DNA of 64,000 nt from positions 1 to 64,000 of IMG/VR virus record IMGVR_UViG_3300035698_026135. One strand, 5' to 3'. Shown one piece after another: positions 1-8,576 of this stretch. Every line of letters begins with the position of its first letter. Within the stretch, counting starts at the first letter, position 1. This stretch comes from a virus. The position numbers and the translations under genes are program-made. Below the pieces are notes generated by a model that worked only from the letters and a program-made list of their open reading frames with translations, ran no database searches and was not told the DNA's origin.

Positions 1-110
1 AATTAATATATATATATATATAAGTATAATAATCATATAGTAATATATATATATATATATAAGTATAATAATCATATAGTAATATATATAATAGTATATA
101 TAGTAATATA
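1..110. repeat. AT-rich direct repeat ahead of the first gene
   Basis: The stretch is almost pure A+T. A 30-nt block starting aagtataataatcatatagt is present at 22-51 and again at 61-90, so the repeat period is 39 nt. Between the copies lie (TA)n runs, and degenerate TA-rich sequence follows to about 110. It lies directly upstream of a small ribbon-helix-helix gene. Such repeats can be operator sites, an AT-rich promoter region or part of an origin; the sequence does not decide between these. The repeat is directly visible, its role is inferred. Confidence 0.8.
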
Positions 111-128
111 CAAAGGAGAACTTAAAGA

Positions 129-299
129 ATGACATTTGAAAAGAAGAAAAAAAGGTTAGTATCAAATACAATTGATCCAGATCTACATGACTGGTACAAA
201 GAATATGCAGCTCATAATCGAAAAAGTGTATCAGGATTATTTAATGATCACATATTTCAGTTATCATGCAGTCTCAATCCAGACAAAGAAATTACTTAG
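129..299 (+). CDS. Small ribbon-helix-helix DNA-binding protein (56 aa)
   Basis: ATG at 129 follows a strong Shine-Dalgarno (aaaggagaa, 112-120). The product has a basic N-terminus (MTFEKKKKRL), a short beta-strand-like stretch (LVSNTID), then two predicted helices around PDLHDWYKEYAAHNRKSV and SGLFNDHIFQL. This order, strand-helix-helix in about 50 residues, is that of Arc/MetJ/CopG repressors, which bind DNA as dimers. Its position next to a 39-nt AT-rich direct repeat suggests that it may bind there and control its own or the downstream operon's transcription; this is inference. The fold call comes from pattern alone, and another small helical protein remains possible. Confidence 0.6.
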   Translation: MTFEKKKKRLVSNTIDPDLHDWYKEYAAHNRKSVSGLFNDHIFQLSCSLNPDKEIT

Positions 300-362
300 C
301 TAAAAAATCTCATAAGAATCATTGCATTTGAGAGAGATGCAGACTATCATTACGAGGAATAA

Positions 363-1661
363 ATGAATAAAGAAAAAGATAAGAAGTTCACAATCGTTAC
401 CATATCAGATCATCCCTTGGCTTCATCAGGTGTCGGCCTTCAAATGCGTTACATCATTGACCATTTAGTCAAGACTGGCAAATTCAGAATCATTGCGATT
501 GCAGGAGCAATCAAACATAAAGATTATCAACCTCAAAAGTTTGAACAATGGGGAGAAGATGCAGTAATTCTTCCAATTGATGGTTATGGCAACAAAGATT
601 TGATGCGTCAGCTTATCGATATCGAGAAACCAGATGCAGTCTTTTTCATTACAGATCCTCGTTTTTATGGTTGGCTTTGGGAAATGGAAGCAGAAGTTCG
701 TCAACAGTGCCCCTTGATCTATTGGCACGTTTGGGACAATGGGCCATATCCAAAATACAATGAGACCGCTTATAAATCTAATAATTTTATTGGGTGCATC
801 AATAGACTTACTCACAAGTTTTTGTGTGAGAATGGATTTGCAGAGACAACCGAATATATTCCTCACGGCGTTCCAGAAGATGATTATAGACCGCTCCCTC
901 AGAAGGAGATAGATCAAGTACGACGCAATCATATTGGTGTCGACTGGAACGTAGAAGATTACTTTTTGATGTTTTACAACTCAAGAAACGCGCTTCGGAA
1001 ACGTACAGGCAACGGACTCTTTGCGTGGAAATTGTTTCTTGAAAAATTGACACCCGAGGAACGTGCAAAGTGCAGGTTTTGTATGCACACTCCACCCAAA
1101 GACCCAGAAGGACAAGACCTATTTAAGGTTTGCAATGCCCTTGGAGTCGAAAAAAATGTCGGGTTTAGCGCGACCAAAGTCGAGAACTCTGTCATGAATG
1201 AATTTTATCACATGTCCGATGTTACGATTTGTCCTAGTTCAGAGGAGGGTTTTGGTCTCTCGTGTCTTGAGAGCCTAATGGCTGGAACTCCAGTGATTGT
1301 AACCAAGACTGGTGGCCTACAGGACCAAGCGACCGACTGGGATACTGGGGAGGTCTTTGGTCATTGTATCGAGCCGGATGCTCGTTCATTGATCGGTTCG
1401 CAGACAACTCCGTACATTTGGAGTGATCATGTAGATCCACACACTATGGCGGATGCAATCCACGATCTCTATAAGAAGAAGATGGAATTTGGGTCCGAAT
1501 ACAAAGAGAAAGTCGCAGGAACCAAAGCTAGAGAGTCTGTGCGTCGTAGATTTGACCTACCCACGATTCAGAAGCAGTGGGAAAGAATTCTGCTTGAACA
1601 AATCGAGAAATTTAAAACTTCGAAAACAGAGAAACGAGTCATTAGATCTGTGACGCTGTGA
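363..1661 (+). CDS. Glycosyltransferase, GT4-like (GT-B fold), 432 aa
   Basis: The product is probably a retaining sugar-nucleotide glycosyltransferase. The N-terminal half has the usual opening of a GT-B enzyme (TIVTISDHPLASSGVGLQMR), and the C-terminal half carries the donor-binding motif EGFGLSCLESLMAGTPVIV at about residues 295-313, with the family's E-x7-E pattern. Length fits GT4 enzymes. ATG at 363 follows gaggaat. The stop overlaps the next start (GTGA, 1658-1661), so the genes are probably translationally coupled. It opens the sugar island. Acceptor and donor cannot be read from the sequence; modification of phage DNA, phage protein or host envelope glycan are all possible. Confidence 0.85.
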   Translation: MNKEKDKKFTIVTISDHPLASSGVGLQMRYIIDHLVKTGKFRIIAIAGAIKHKDYQPQKFEQWGEDAVILPIDGYGNKDLMRQLIDIEKPDAVFFITDPRFYGWLWEMEAEVRQQCPLIYWHVWDNGPYPKYNETAYKSNNFIGCINRLTHKFLCENGFAETTEYIPHGVPEDDYRPLPQKEIDQVRRNHIGVDWNVEDYFLMFYNSRNALRKRTGNGLFAWKLFLEKLTPEERAKCRFCMHTPPKDPEGQDLFKVCNALGVEKNVGFSATKVENSVMNEFYHMSDVTICPSSEEGFGLSCLESLMAGTPVIVTKTGGLQDQATDWDTGEVFGHCIEPDARSLIGSQTTPYIWSDHVDPHTMADAIHDLYKKKMEFGSEYKEKVAGTKARESVRRRFDLPTIQKQWERILLEQIEKFKTSKTEKRVIRSVTL

Positions 1662-1822
1662 GACTTTATAATAAAGAAGAATATGAATTTTCTCTTGATC
1701 TTATTGAAGCTCTAACGAAAAAAGAAGATGGCGAAGAGCTTTCCGAAAAAGAGAAAGACACTCTTAGCAGAGCATCTAATATTGTGATAGAATACGAAGA
1801 GTATATTTTTGGTGAAGAATGA
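1658..1822 (+). CDS. Small acidic hypothetical protein (54 aa)
   Basis: GTG at 1658 overlaps the stop of the glycosyltransferase (GTGA), and its TGA overlaps the next ATG (ATGA, 1819-1822). The peptide is acidic and helical (MRLYNKEEYEFSLDLIEALT at the start, IVIEYEEYIFGEE at the end). No motif identifies a function. The clean double overlap fills what would otherwise be a 157-nt gap and is the main support that the gene is real. Confidence 0.6.
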   Translation: MRLYNKEEYEFSLDLIEALTKKEDGEELSEKEKDTLSRASNIVIEYEEYIFGEE

Positions 1823-2082
1823 AGAGCAACAAAAAAGCGGAGGTACTAATGGAGATGATTAAATCTGATTCGAGTGATTTCGATAGTAAAATGCTTTACC
1901 TCCTTGAGATGCAAAAAAACTTGGCCAGTCAAATGATAGGCATCGTAGAACATAAGGGCGATCTTAAACAAAAAGAGGTTGATAAGACACTCTCTTACTG
2001 TTTGCGCCAATTAACACACGGTATCGACGTTGTTGTCGAATACCTTCAGGACAGAATAGAAAAAGGCTATGGAGTAAATTAG
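1819..2082 (+). CDS. Small helical hypothetical protein (87 aa)
   Basis: The protein is all-helical in appearance, with charged N-terminal sequence (MKSNKKAEVLMEMIKSDSSD) and a C-terminal segment VVVEYLQDRIEKGYG. No catalytic motif or membrane segment is seen. It is coupled to the upstream small gene (ATGA overlap) and is followed directly by the ATG of a large glycosyltransferase, so it travels with the sugar operon. I do not recognise it. Confidence 0.7.
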   Translation: MKSNKKAEVLMEMIKSDSSDFDSKMLYLLEMQKNLASQMIGIVEHKGDLKQKEVDKTLSYCLRQLTHGIDVVVEYLQDRIEKGYGVN

Positions 2083-4338
2083 ATGATTAACGGAAAAATT
2101 TTAGTTCACATTCGCGCACCCTTCCTCTCGCTGTCTGGGTATGGAGTTCACGCCCGACAGATTATAGATTATTTTCTTCAGGACGATAGATTCATCGTTG
2201 CGGGAGAGTCTATTAATTGGGGACATTGCCCATATATTCACAACCACCCAAAACAAGGCGAATATTATCAGGCACGTCAGAGATACGAAGAGGCAAAACA
2301 AAAGAATTTTGAATTTGATCTATCTGTCCATGTGACCATTCCAAACGAGTTTGTAAGAACTGCAACTGTGAACATCGGCGTCACGGCCGGAATTGAAGTT
2401 AATCAATGTACTCACCACTGGCTTGAAAAATGCGAAGAGATGGACATGATTGTTGTCCCAAGCGAGTTTTCAAAAACCGTTCTCTCTTCGACTGTCGCTG
2501 AATGGAAGAATATAGAAACTGGCGAGCAAGGCGTTAAAAGAATTACAAAACCAATTCATGTGATTCATGAATGGTTTGAAAAACCAGAAGAGCTTTCGGA
2601 TCAAATTCTTGATATGAAGTTCAATACAGAGAAAAATCTCCTTCATGTGGGCCAATGGGGCACAAAAGGCGGGTTTGGAGAGGATCGCAAGAACATTGCG
2701 GACCTTATTAAATATTTTTATGAATCTTTCAAGGATCGCTCTGATGTCGGACTTATCCTAAAAGCGAGCATCGTTTCCAATTCTGAGAAGGATTTCGAGG
2801 AACTTCAGAACAGAATCGGCCAAATTAAGAACAATTTTGCTGATGCCAAGTGTAAAGTTCACATTATTCACGACACCCTGACGAGACAAGAGATGTTTAG
2901 TCTCTATTCTCATCCTCAGATTCTCGGTTTTGTCTCGCTAACTCACGGAGAAGGGTATGGTCTGCCATTACTTGAGGCTGCGTCTTGTGGGCTCCCTGTT
3001 ATTGCAACGAATTGGTCTGGTCATCTAGATTTCCTTCGTCCCAAGAAAGGATTTCTACCTCTCGAATTTGATCTCATCCAAGTTCCCGAATGTCAAGTAT
3101 GGGCAGGCGTCATCGACAAAGAAGCCAAGTGGGCCAAAGTAAGAGAGAAGGACGCCAAGCGCGTCATGAAGAAATTTGTAGACAAAGCAGGCCCCGTAAA
3201 AGAAAAGGCTCTAGCAAGTGTCGCTTGGATCGATGAGAACTTCAGTAGAGAGGCAATTCTAAAAGATTGGAAAACTTTTATTGATAAAATCGTTGTCGAA
3301 AACCCTTCCAAAGATGCACCGACAAACAAAGAAGAACAGTATCGAGCTGATAAAAAATCTGCCTCCGAACAACTAAGAGAGAAGTTTGGAATCAAAGATA
3401 ACGGAAAAGAGAAGGTTATCTATATTATGCCCCAGTCAGCAGGCGATGTCCTGATTTCTACTGCTATCATTGAGCCCCTAATGAAGAATAGACATAGAGA
3501 TTCTGACTTTTATTTTGCTACGGCACCCCAATATCAAGAGCTATTAGAAGAGATTCCAGGCATTAACGTTATCGATTATCAACAAGAAATGATGCATATG
3601 GAGCTAATGGCAGATGTCTTCGATGTTGTATACAGCCCAGGAATCAATGTTCAATATTCCTTCTCGAATTGGCGCCTCGGAAACGGAATGTATGGCAACC
3701 TCCTTCTTGACGAATTTGCAAAAAACTGCAACATCTTCCCGAAAGAGATCGGCGACTACAATGCCGTCCCTAAAGAGTGTACTCTTCCAGATGGCGATTA
3801 TGTAACGTTCACTCCTGGTGGATCCAAGAGTGCGAAAGACTACGCATTTTGGGATGATGTTATCTCAAATTTCAAATCGAGCTTTCCTGAACTCAAGATC
3901 GTTCAAACCGGCCTCGACACAGAAAAGCTCTACAATGGAGTTGTTGATTATAGAGGCAAGACACTTAGGGAATCTCTCTACCTCGTCAAGAATGCTCAAC
4001 TACACTTCGGAGTAGAGACCTATACGTCACACGCCGCTGCGGCTTCTCTGACGCCGTACCTTGCACTCTATGGTAATACCGACCTGAACAACGTACAGCC
4101 GCGCCAACTCAGAGGAAAGCGGCCTCTCGGAGTTCTAATTGAGACCTCTGACAGGAACGGTTGCAAGGATGCGTGTTTCAAGGACGTTTGTTCGAACACT
4201 AAAAACGGAATGAATTGCATTTCCAACATTGATCCAAAATCGATTTGGGCCGCACTGATTGGTATGGTAGAACAAATAAATAAAGACGAAAAAGAAGATG
4301 CCGCACTCGTGGCAAAAGAAGCAGGAGCATTTCAATGA
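2083..4338 (+). CDS. Two-domain glycosyltransferase: GT4-like N-terminus fused to GT9 heptosyltransferase-like C-terminus (751 aa)
   Basis: Residues 1 to about 410 form a GT4-like enzyme, with the donor-site motif THGEGYGLPLLEAASCGLPV near residues 287-306. Residues about 440-751 resemble the ADP-heptose:LPS heptosyltransferase family (GT9): IYIMPQSAGDVLIS near 446 matches the family's N-terminal GD motif, TPGGSKSAKDYAFW near 577 its donor-binding loop, and FGVETYTSHAAAAS the C-terminal signature. Two complete transferases in one chain could add two sugars in succession. It overlaps the next gene by 4 nt (ATGA). Heptose as donor is supported by the kinase and nucleotidyltransferase genes at 17-18.5 kb, but remains inferred. 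Confidence 0.85.
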   Translation: MINGKILVHIRAPFLSLSGYGVHARQIIDYFLQDDRFIVAGESINWGHCPYIHNHPKQGEYYQARQRYEEAKQKNFEFDLSVHVTIPNEFVRTATVNIGVTAGIEVNQCTHHWLEKCEEMDMIVVPSEFSKTVLSSTVAEWKNIETGEQGVKRITKPIHVIHEWFEKPEELSDQILDMKFNTEKNLLHVGQWGTKGGFGEDRKNIADLIKYFYESFKDRSDVGLILKASIVSNSEKDFEELQNRIGQIKNNFADAKCKVHIIHDTLTRQEMFSLYSHPQILGFVSLTHGEGYGLPLLEAASCGLPVIATNWSGHLDFLRPKKGFLPLEFDLIQVPECQVWAGVIDKEAKWAKVREKDAKRVMKKFVDKAGPVKEKALASVAWIDENFSREAILKDWKTFIDKIVVENPSKDAPTNKEEQYRADKKSASEQLREKFGIKDNGKEKVIYIMPQSAGDVLISTAIIEPLMKNRHRDSDFYFATAPQYQELLEEIPGINVIDYQQEMMHMELMADVFDVVYSPGINVQYSFSNWRLGNGMYGNLLLDEFAKNCNIFPKEIGDYNAVPKECTLPDGDYVTFTPGGSKSAKDYAFWDDVISNFKSSFPELKIVQTGLDTEKLYNGVVDYRGKTLRESLYLVKNAQLHFGVETYTSHAAAASLTPYLALYGNTDLNNVQPRQLRGKRPLGVLIETSDRNGCKDACFKDVCSNTKNGMNCISNIDPKSIWAALIGMVEQINKDEKEDAALVAKEAGAFQ

Positions 4339-5297
4339 CAATTAAAATAAATTATGATCACAAATTTAAAGAAGGCTATCCTTCTATCGATGCCTATACT
4401 ACAACATATAACTGCTTGTCTGGGAAATATCCGTTCAGGGAAGCTATACGTTCATTCGCCTGGGCAGACAATCTTATCGTACTCGACGGAGGCAGTTCCG
4501 ATGGAACAAGAGAGGCATTAGATAAATTAAAAGAGGAGATCGGCGACCACATGGAAATTGTGGATATGCCCATCGACGAAGAAGATCCAGGAAAAGACGG
4601 AGCACAAAAGGCAATGGCTAGAGCAATGTGCTCGTCAGAGTTCTGTCTACAGTTTGATGCAGACGAGATTTGCGGAAAAGATTGCGAAACAAAATTCAAG
4701 AAGCTCGCAAAGAAATGTCCCTCAAATGTAAACGTTCTCTCGCTCCCCATCTTTGAGCATTGGGGTCCAGCTGAAGACTGGAACCTTAGAACAGATAGAC
4801 ACATTTGGAAGTGGCGCTTGAGTAGGAATTTGCCAGAAATTACACACGGCATCCCTGCGCAAGATCGTCTTGAACTCGACGGAAAAGTCTACTCAAAGGG
4901 CGGATCTGATGGATGTTTTCCTCTGAATATTGTCAACAATCAATTGATTCCAAATCACTTTCCAAACAATTGGATGAATGAGACCCTGGAGGGCGCCAGA
5001 ACATCAGGAGACCTTGTGAAATATAAGGAGATTCTAGAGAAAGTATTCAGCGATCTTCCATACGTCAAACATTACTCCTGGACAAACATCGAACAAAAGC
5101 TCACAATGTTAAGAGGGCCATGGAACAAGCTTTGGTGCGAACTCTACAATAAGGATCCAGAGTCCCCTGACAGCAATGATTATTTTGACGTAGCTTGGAA
5201 GGATGTAACCGACGATATGATTAAAGATAAAGCGATCGAACTATTGGCCCAGGGAGGACAATCTCCTGCACCCTTGCTTAACCTAAAGGTAGAATAA
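4335..5297 (+). CDS. Glycosyltransferase family 2 (GT-A), 320 aa
   Basis: The N-terminal half has the GT2 pattern: PSIDAYTTTYNC, then NLIVLDGGSSDGTREALDKL, then the metal-binding DxD-type site QFDADEICG. This is the layout of inverting nucleotide-sugar transferases such as WaaE-type beta-glucosyltransferases of LPS cores. The C-terminal region is specific to this protein. The start overlaps the upstream stop by 4 nt, so it belongs to the same operon. Donor and acceptor are not determinable. Confidence 0.85.
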   Translation: MTIKINYDHKFKEGYPSIDAYTTTYNCLSGKYPFREAIRSFAWADNLIVLDGGSSDGTREALDKLKEEIGDHMEIVDMPIDEEDPGKDGAQKAMARAMCSSEFCLQFDADEICGKDCETKFKKLAKKCPSNVNVLSLPIFEHWGPAEDWNLRTDRHIWKWRLSRNLPEITHGIPAQDRLELDGKVYSKGGSDGCFPLNIVNNQLIPNHFPNNWMNETLEGARTSGDLVKYKEILEKVFSDLPYVKHYSWTNIEQKLTMLRGPWNKLWCELYNKDPESPDSNDYFDVAWKDVTDDMIKDKAIELLAQGGQSPAPLLNLKVE

Positions 5298-5298
5298 A

Positions 5299-5490
5299 AT
5301 GGAAGAAGAACTCTTCACAGAGGCCCCCAAAACAACGCTTAATTCTAATATGATCATGCTTACTTGCATATCTAAGTTTAGAGAAGACTATAGGATGCTT
5401 TATCCGAACGATGTAAAAATCAACAAACAAATAACGGAGCTTCTGCACTCGATTGCGTGGAAGATAAAGAATCTAGAAGATCGTAAATAA
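5299..5490 (+). CDS. Small hypothetical protein (63 aa)
   Basis: ATG at 5299 lies one base after the GT2 stop. The sequence has an acidic start (MEEELFTEAP) and a helical C-terminal half (KINKQITELLHSIAWKIKNLEDRK). No motif points to a role. Spacing and codon use match the neighbours. Confidence 0.6.
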   Translation: MEEELFTEAPKTTLNSNMIMLTCISKFREDYRMLYPNDVKINKQITELLHSIAWKIKNLEDRK

Positions 5491-5627
5491 TGTCAAAAGT
5501 CATTCATTTCATGTCTCCTGTAAATCTCGTATCTTACTGTAGATTGGAGTTTAAAGATAGTAGTGAAGAAAATTGAGGAAGCAGAAAATATAAAAGATTT
5601 TTAGAGATAGAGGAAATGATTAAATAA
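5490..5627 (+). pseudogene. Broken small ORF with internal TGA, possibly a lost zinc-finger protein
   Basis: An ATG at 5490 overlaps the upstream stop (TAATG) and opens a frame of 28 codons (MSKVIHFMSPVNLVSYCRLE...) that stops at TGA 5574-5576. The same frame then continues for 16 codons (GSRKYKRFLEIEEMIK) up to TAA 5625-5627, which overlaps the next ATG. That layout suggests a former gene of about 45 codons filling the junction exactly. TGA is a normal stop elsewhere here, so recoding is unlikely. The remaining YC could be half of a C..C/C..C finger; that is speculative. Confidence 0.35.
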
Positions 5628-6628
5628 TGCTAAAAATACTATTGAATTTTTATCATCCTGTCAGTTTTGATTTGGCAATAACCCTAAACAAGCTCGGCCA
5701 CAACGTAACGCTTTCTGTTGATATTAGTGTTGCTGACCATTATGGAAAATGGAGCGACGTACTATTGAAGGCACAAAAAGAACATAAAGAATTCGACTCC
5801 ATTTCGCTCAATCAAGCAGCGCTATTTATCAAAAATAAAAAATATGACTTGGTTGGTTTTGATGGTCCGTCAAAATCCGACAAACTCCTTGCGGAAGTGT
5901 GTAAAAAATGTAACGTTCCATTTTTCAACATTGTAGGATATCCAGGCACACCAGATAAAGAGTCTGAAAATCTTCTATCTTTTGGTTGGTTTACGCCAAC
6001 AATTCAATATATTCAAAAAAATCCATCAGAAGGGCACAAAAAACAGATAGATTGGAAGAATATAGCCGAAAAAGGCCGATCTGACATGAAGAATTTTTGT
6101 GTGTTTTGCCCCAATTTTTGGAAAATTAAGAAAACAATATTTGAAGATAATTACAGATTTTTTTCGGAAACTAGAATAATTAGCGGAATTCAGAGATATA
6201 AAGAGTGTAATGAGTACTGTTATGAAGTGTTCGAAAAATTAAAGGAAGATTTGAAGGATTTTTCGATTGATAACATAGAAGGAGAACCAAATGACGTATT
6301 TCAATCGAAATTAAGTCACTCCTCTGCTTTGATCCACTGCAAGGCTCAAGACCAACCCGGCATAGTTCTCCTTGAAGCCCTAATCATGGGAAAACCCGTT
6401 TATACAATGTCCTCCTTCGTCTATTCCTCCTTCAATCAAGACATTTTGATCGATGGATTTAACGCAATAGTTGCAGATTCATATGACGAACTCGTGATGA
6501 GAATAAGGGCGGAACACAACACTTTCGATAGACAGAAGATAGTTGATCACGCTCTTATGATGACGAGCTTCAAGAGACAAAAGGGTAAGATGGAAAGGTT
6601 TTTGAATAGGTGTGTAGATGGAAGTTAA
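5627..6628 (+). CDS. Probable GT-B glycosyltransferase (333 aa)
   Basis: The N-terminus has a GT-B opening (MLKILLNFYHPVSFDLAITL). The C-terminal half resembles the GT4 donor domain: SSALIHCKAQDQPGIVLLEA followed by LIMGKPVYTMSSF, where the usual E-x7-E motif is replaced by a weaker form. A TSFKRQKGKMERFL tail follows. It lies in the sugar operon, with its stop overlapping a NUMOD1-like ORF at 6618. The call as a transferase is reasonable from fold pattern, but key residues are less canonical than in the first gene of the island. Confidence 0.65.
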   Translation: MLKILLNFYHPVSFDLAITLNKLGHNVTLSVDISVADHYGKWSDVLLKAQKEHKEFDSISLNQAALFIKNKKYDLVGFDGPSKSDKLLAEVCKKCNVPFFNIVGYPGTPDKESENLLSFGWFTPTIQYIQKNPSEGHKKQIDWKNIAEKGRSDMKNFCVFCPNFWKIKKTIFEDNYRFFSETRIISGIQRYKECNEYCYEVFEKLKEDLKDFSIDNIEGEPNDVFQSKLSHSSALIHCKAQDQPGIVLLEALIMGKPVYTMSSFVYSSFNQDILIDGFNAIVADSYDELVMRIRAEHNTFDRQKIVDHALMMTSFKRQKGKMERFLNRCVDGS

Positions 6629-6818
6629 ACTCAAAAAAAGAAAAGAGAGAGATCACCTCTTATATATTGTTGAATATATAGCCTTCCTTCTGGATAACGA
6701 AAAATACGACGCCGCCATCGCGGTTGGACTTAGGAATAGCTGCAACATCGGAGAGATGTGTAGGGGTCGAGCCAAAACGGCAAAAGGATACAGATGGAGA
6801 TTCGCAAATGAAGCCTGA
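6618..6818 (+). CDS. Stand-alone NUMOD1-like domain ORF, homing-endonuclease remnant (66 aa)
   Basis: The C-terminal half (DAAIAVGLRNSCNIGEMCRG, then a KTAKGYRWRF ending) matches the NUMOD1 DNA-binding repeat found at the C-terminus of GIY-YIG and HNH homing endonucleases. There is no nuclease domain. It overlaps the upstream glycosyltransferase by 11 nt and the downstream one (start 6808) by 11 nt, so it is inserted flush in a gene junction. It is probably a degraded endonuclease or a free DNA-binding module. Two similar ORFs occur at 11221 and 54053. Confidence 0.6.
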   Translation: MEVKLKKRKERDHLLYIVEYIAFLLDNEKYDAAIAVGLRNSCNIGEMCRGRAKTAKGYRWRFANEA

Positions 6819-7845
6819 AAATTTATGTTTATTGAACGCATCAAATCCTATTAATATAGAAAAAGAATCCGATGTTTATGTAGACTATCGCAAAGGTCCG
6901 TCTTCATATTTTGAGGGCAATAAGATGGTGAAAAAGGCGATTTCCTGGCACTCCATCCCAGCGTCGTTTTCAAGCGAATTTTTCGTCTATAAAAAGACTG
7001 GCTGGCAAGAATCCTTAAAATATGACCACGTTTTGGTCGGAATTAAAGATGATCCAGGTGCGGTTATACCGCTTATCAAAAAATTAAAATTAATGAAGAA
7101 AATTGTCGGGGTTTTTTACCACGAAAACCAGGACTACTTCTCTCTCCAGGCACAGAATCTACAGTGGTTAAAAGCAATGAAAGTTGCGTGCGATAAAGCA
7201 GACTATTTCTGGAACTCAAACATCCCTGCTCATGACTTTTTTGCGTCATTGATCGATAGGCCAGTTTTCTCTTGTTGGCTAGGATTTCCTTATGGCATTT
7301 GGGACCACGATTTCTCCGTTCCAGAAGAGAATCGAGAGGGTATTATTATAGGAACCAGGACCCTGTCTCAACAACTCAGAAGAAATTCTATTTTTGCGAT
7401 AGGAATAGTCAACAAGGTTGCCGAGAATCTTGGCGTTCCTGTCACATATTTTTCAGAAGACGGAATTGCAACAAAAGACCTTCAAGAAATTTTTAAAGAT
7501 ATGGGAATAGGAAACACGAGAATCATCCCTGGTCCTGTGAGCTACGAGGATTGGCTCAAATTGATTGCGGTTCACAAGGTGATGGTCCACGCCGATAGCT
7601 CTGGAACGGTGGGACAGGTCGTAGGAGACGCCGCAATGGTGAATGTTCCGTGTGTTGGGGGTATGACCACCAATAATCTGTTGCTTGGAACAGCATCAAG
7701 TCTCGACAGCCTTTCTGCCCTAGTTGCGGAGGCATACGAGAACCCAGGAAGAGCTGATTTAGAGAAGTTCAAGAAGGGAACAAGCCTAGAATCACTGAAA
7801 AAAGAGCACGAAAACACCCTTTTTCCCATGATTAAGGCGAAATAA
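6808..7845 (+). CDS. GT-B-like glycosyltransferase, paralogue of 10200-11228 (345 aa)
   Basis: I chose ATG 6808 because the paralogue at 10200 starts at the equivalent place: NLCLLNASNPINI here against KICLINASNPNSI there. The two also share WHSIP, an SEFF(V/A)Y block, MIPLIKKLKLM-type and YHE segments, R(T)xxQ(Q/R)xRRNS/T, and a C-terminal GxVGQVVGDAAMV/GQVAVDAALV loop that resembles a GT4 donor site without the E-x7-E motif. The transfer function is inferred from fold pattern and from position in the sugar island. The start overlaps the NUMOD1-like ORF. Confidence 0.65.
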   Translation: MKPENLCLLNASNPINIEKESDVYVDYRKGPSSYFEGNKMVKKAISWHSIPASFSSEFFVYKKTGWQESLKYDHVLVGIKDDPGAVIPLIKKLKLMKKIVGVFYHENQDYFSLQAQNLQWLKAMKVACDKADYFWNSNIPAHDFFASLIDRPVFSCWLGFPYGIWDHDFSVPEENREGIIIGTRTLSQQLRRNSIFAIGIVNKVAENLGVPVTYFSEDGIATKDLQEIFKDMGIGNTRIIPGPVSYEDWLKLIAVHKVMVHADSSGTVGQVVGDAAMVNVPCVGGMTTNNLLLGTASSLDSLSALVAEAYENPGRADLEKFKKGTSLESLKKEHENTLFPMIKAK

Positions 7846-8576
7846 TGCTAAAAACTATCAGTTTTGGCGGTTTAGGCGACGCATTTATCGTTTCTTTAAA
7901 GCTAGACCAGCTCCGAAGAGAGAGGGAGTGCGACATCAGACACCTCTTCGTTGAGTCAAATGAGGCCGCCTGTGGCCTAATAAAAGAGTTTGCGCGCGGA
8001 CATCACGACGTTTTGTGCGATTCGGACTACCAAAGTAACTATTTTAAGGGACAATATCAAGATTATCGAGCAATAAACACGACCTGGCATGGACAATACG
8101 AATTCCCTGGCCCTGACGGTATACAGCTAACCGATAAATTTGCAAAGCTTGACAGCAAAAAAGAAAAGGTTTATGATATATGCATGCAAGTATCTGCTGG
8201 TGCCTCATCTTCTAGGCACTGGAAGTTTTCTAATTTGTTAAAATTTAGAGACATGCTTGTAGCTAGAGGTCTTAAAGTGGCACTTGTCGGAACCGACCCC
8301 AAATATTACGAAAGAGATAATGAGTCAAACTTTGTTTGCAAAACAGATTTGTGGGGCTCGATAGACGTGGTTGAAAAGTCGAAATTCTTCGTCGGTCTCT
8401 CTGGCTTCTTGTCGTTCACGGCCCTGAGCAAGAGTATTCCAACGATACATTTTCAAATAAGTAAAAAACATAACGATCATTATGTCCATCCGTCCTGGGA
8501 AGATAACATTTTTAACATTAAAATAGGCTCCGCTTCGGATGTGATCTCTGGTCTTAACTCGTTTGGCATTTTATGA
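7845..8576 (+). CDS. GT9 heptosyltransferase-like protein, short (243 aa)
   Basis: The N-terminus ISFGGLGDAFIVSLKLDQL has the GD motif of ADP-heptose:LPS heptosyltransferases. A second motif, VSAGASSSRHWKFSNLLKF, is the family's donor-site loop with the usual W-x3-F/L spacing, and SKFFVGLSGFLSFTALSKSI matches the C-terminal signature. At 243 residues it is shorter than cellular GT9 enzymes (about 320-350), with a compressed N-terminal acceptor domain. The start overlaps the upstream TAA (TAATG). Heptose transfer is a family-level expectation, not proven. Confidence 0.7.
   Translation: MLKTISFGGLGDAFIVSLKLDQLRRERECDIRHLFVESNEAACGLIKEFARGHHDVLCDSDYQSNYFKGQYQDYRAINTTWHGQYEFPGPDGIQLTDKFAKLDSKKEKVYDICMQVSAGASSSRHWKFSNLLKFRDMLVARGLKVALVGTDPKYYERDNESNFVCKTDLWGSIDVVEKSKFFVGLSGFLSFTALSKSIPTIHFQISKKHNDHYVHPSWEDNIFNIKIGSASDVISGLNSFGIL

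Noticed and set aside
322-350. TTGCAT-17-TATCAT, a sigma-70-like promoter before the first glycosyltransferase
   Set aside because: The -35 half matches only at three positions, and the start point would fall inside the Shine-Dalgarno of the gene at 363.
5574-5576. TGA read as a sense codon (code change)
   Set aside because: Many clear genes here end in TGA with proper overlaps (for example 1661, 9792 region, 18516), so TGA is a stop codon.
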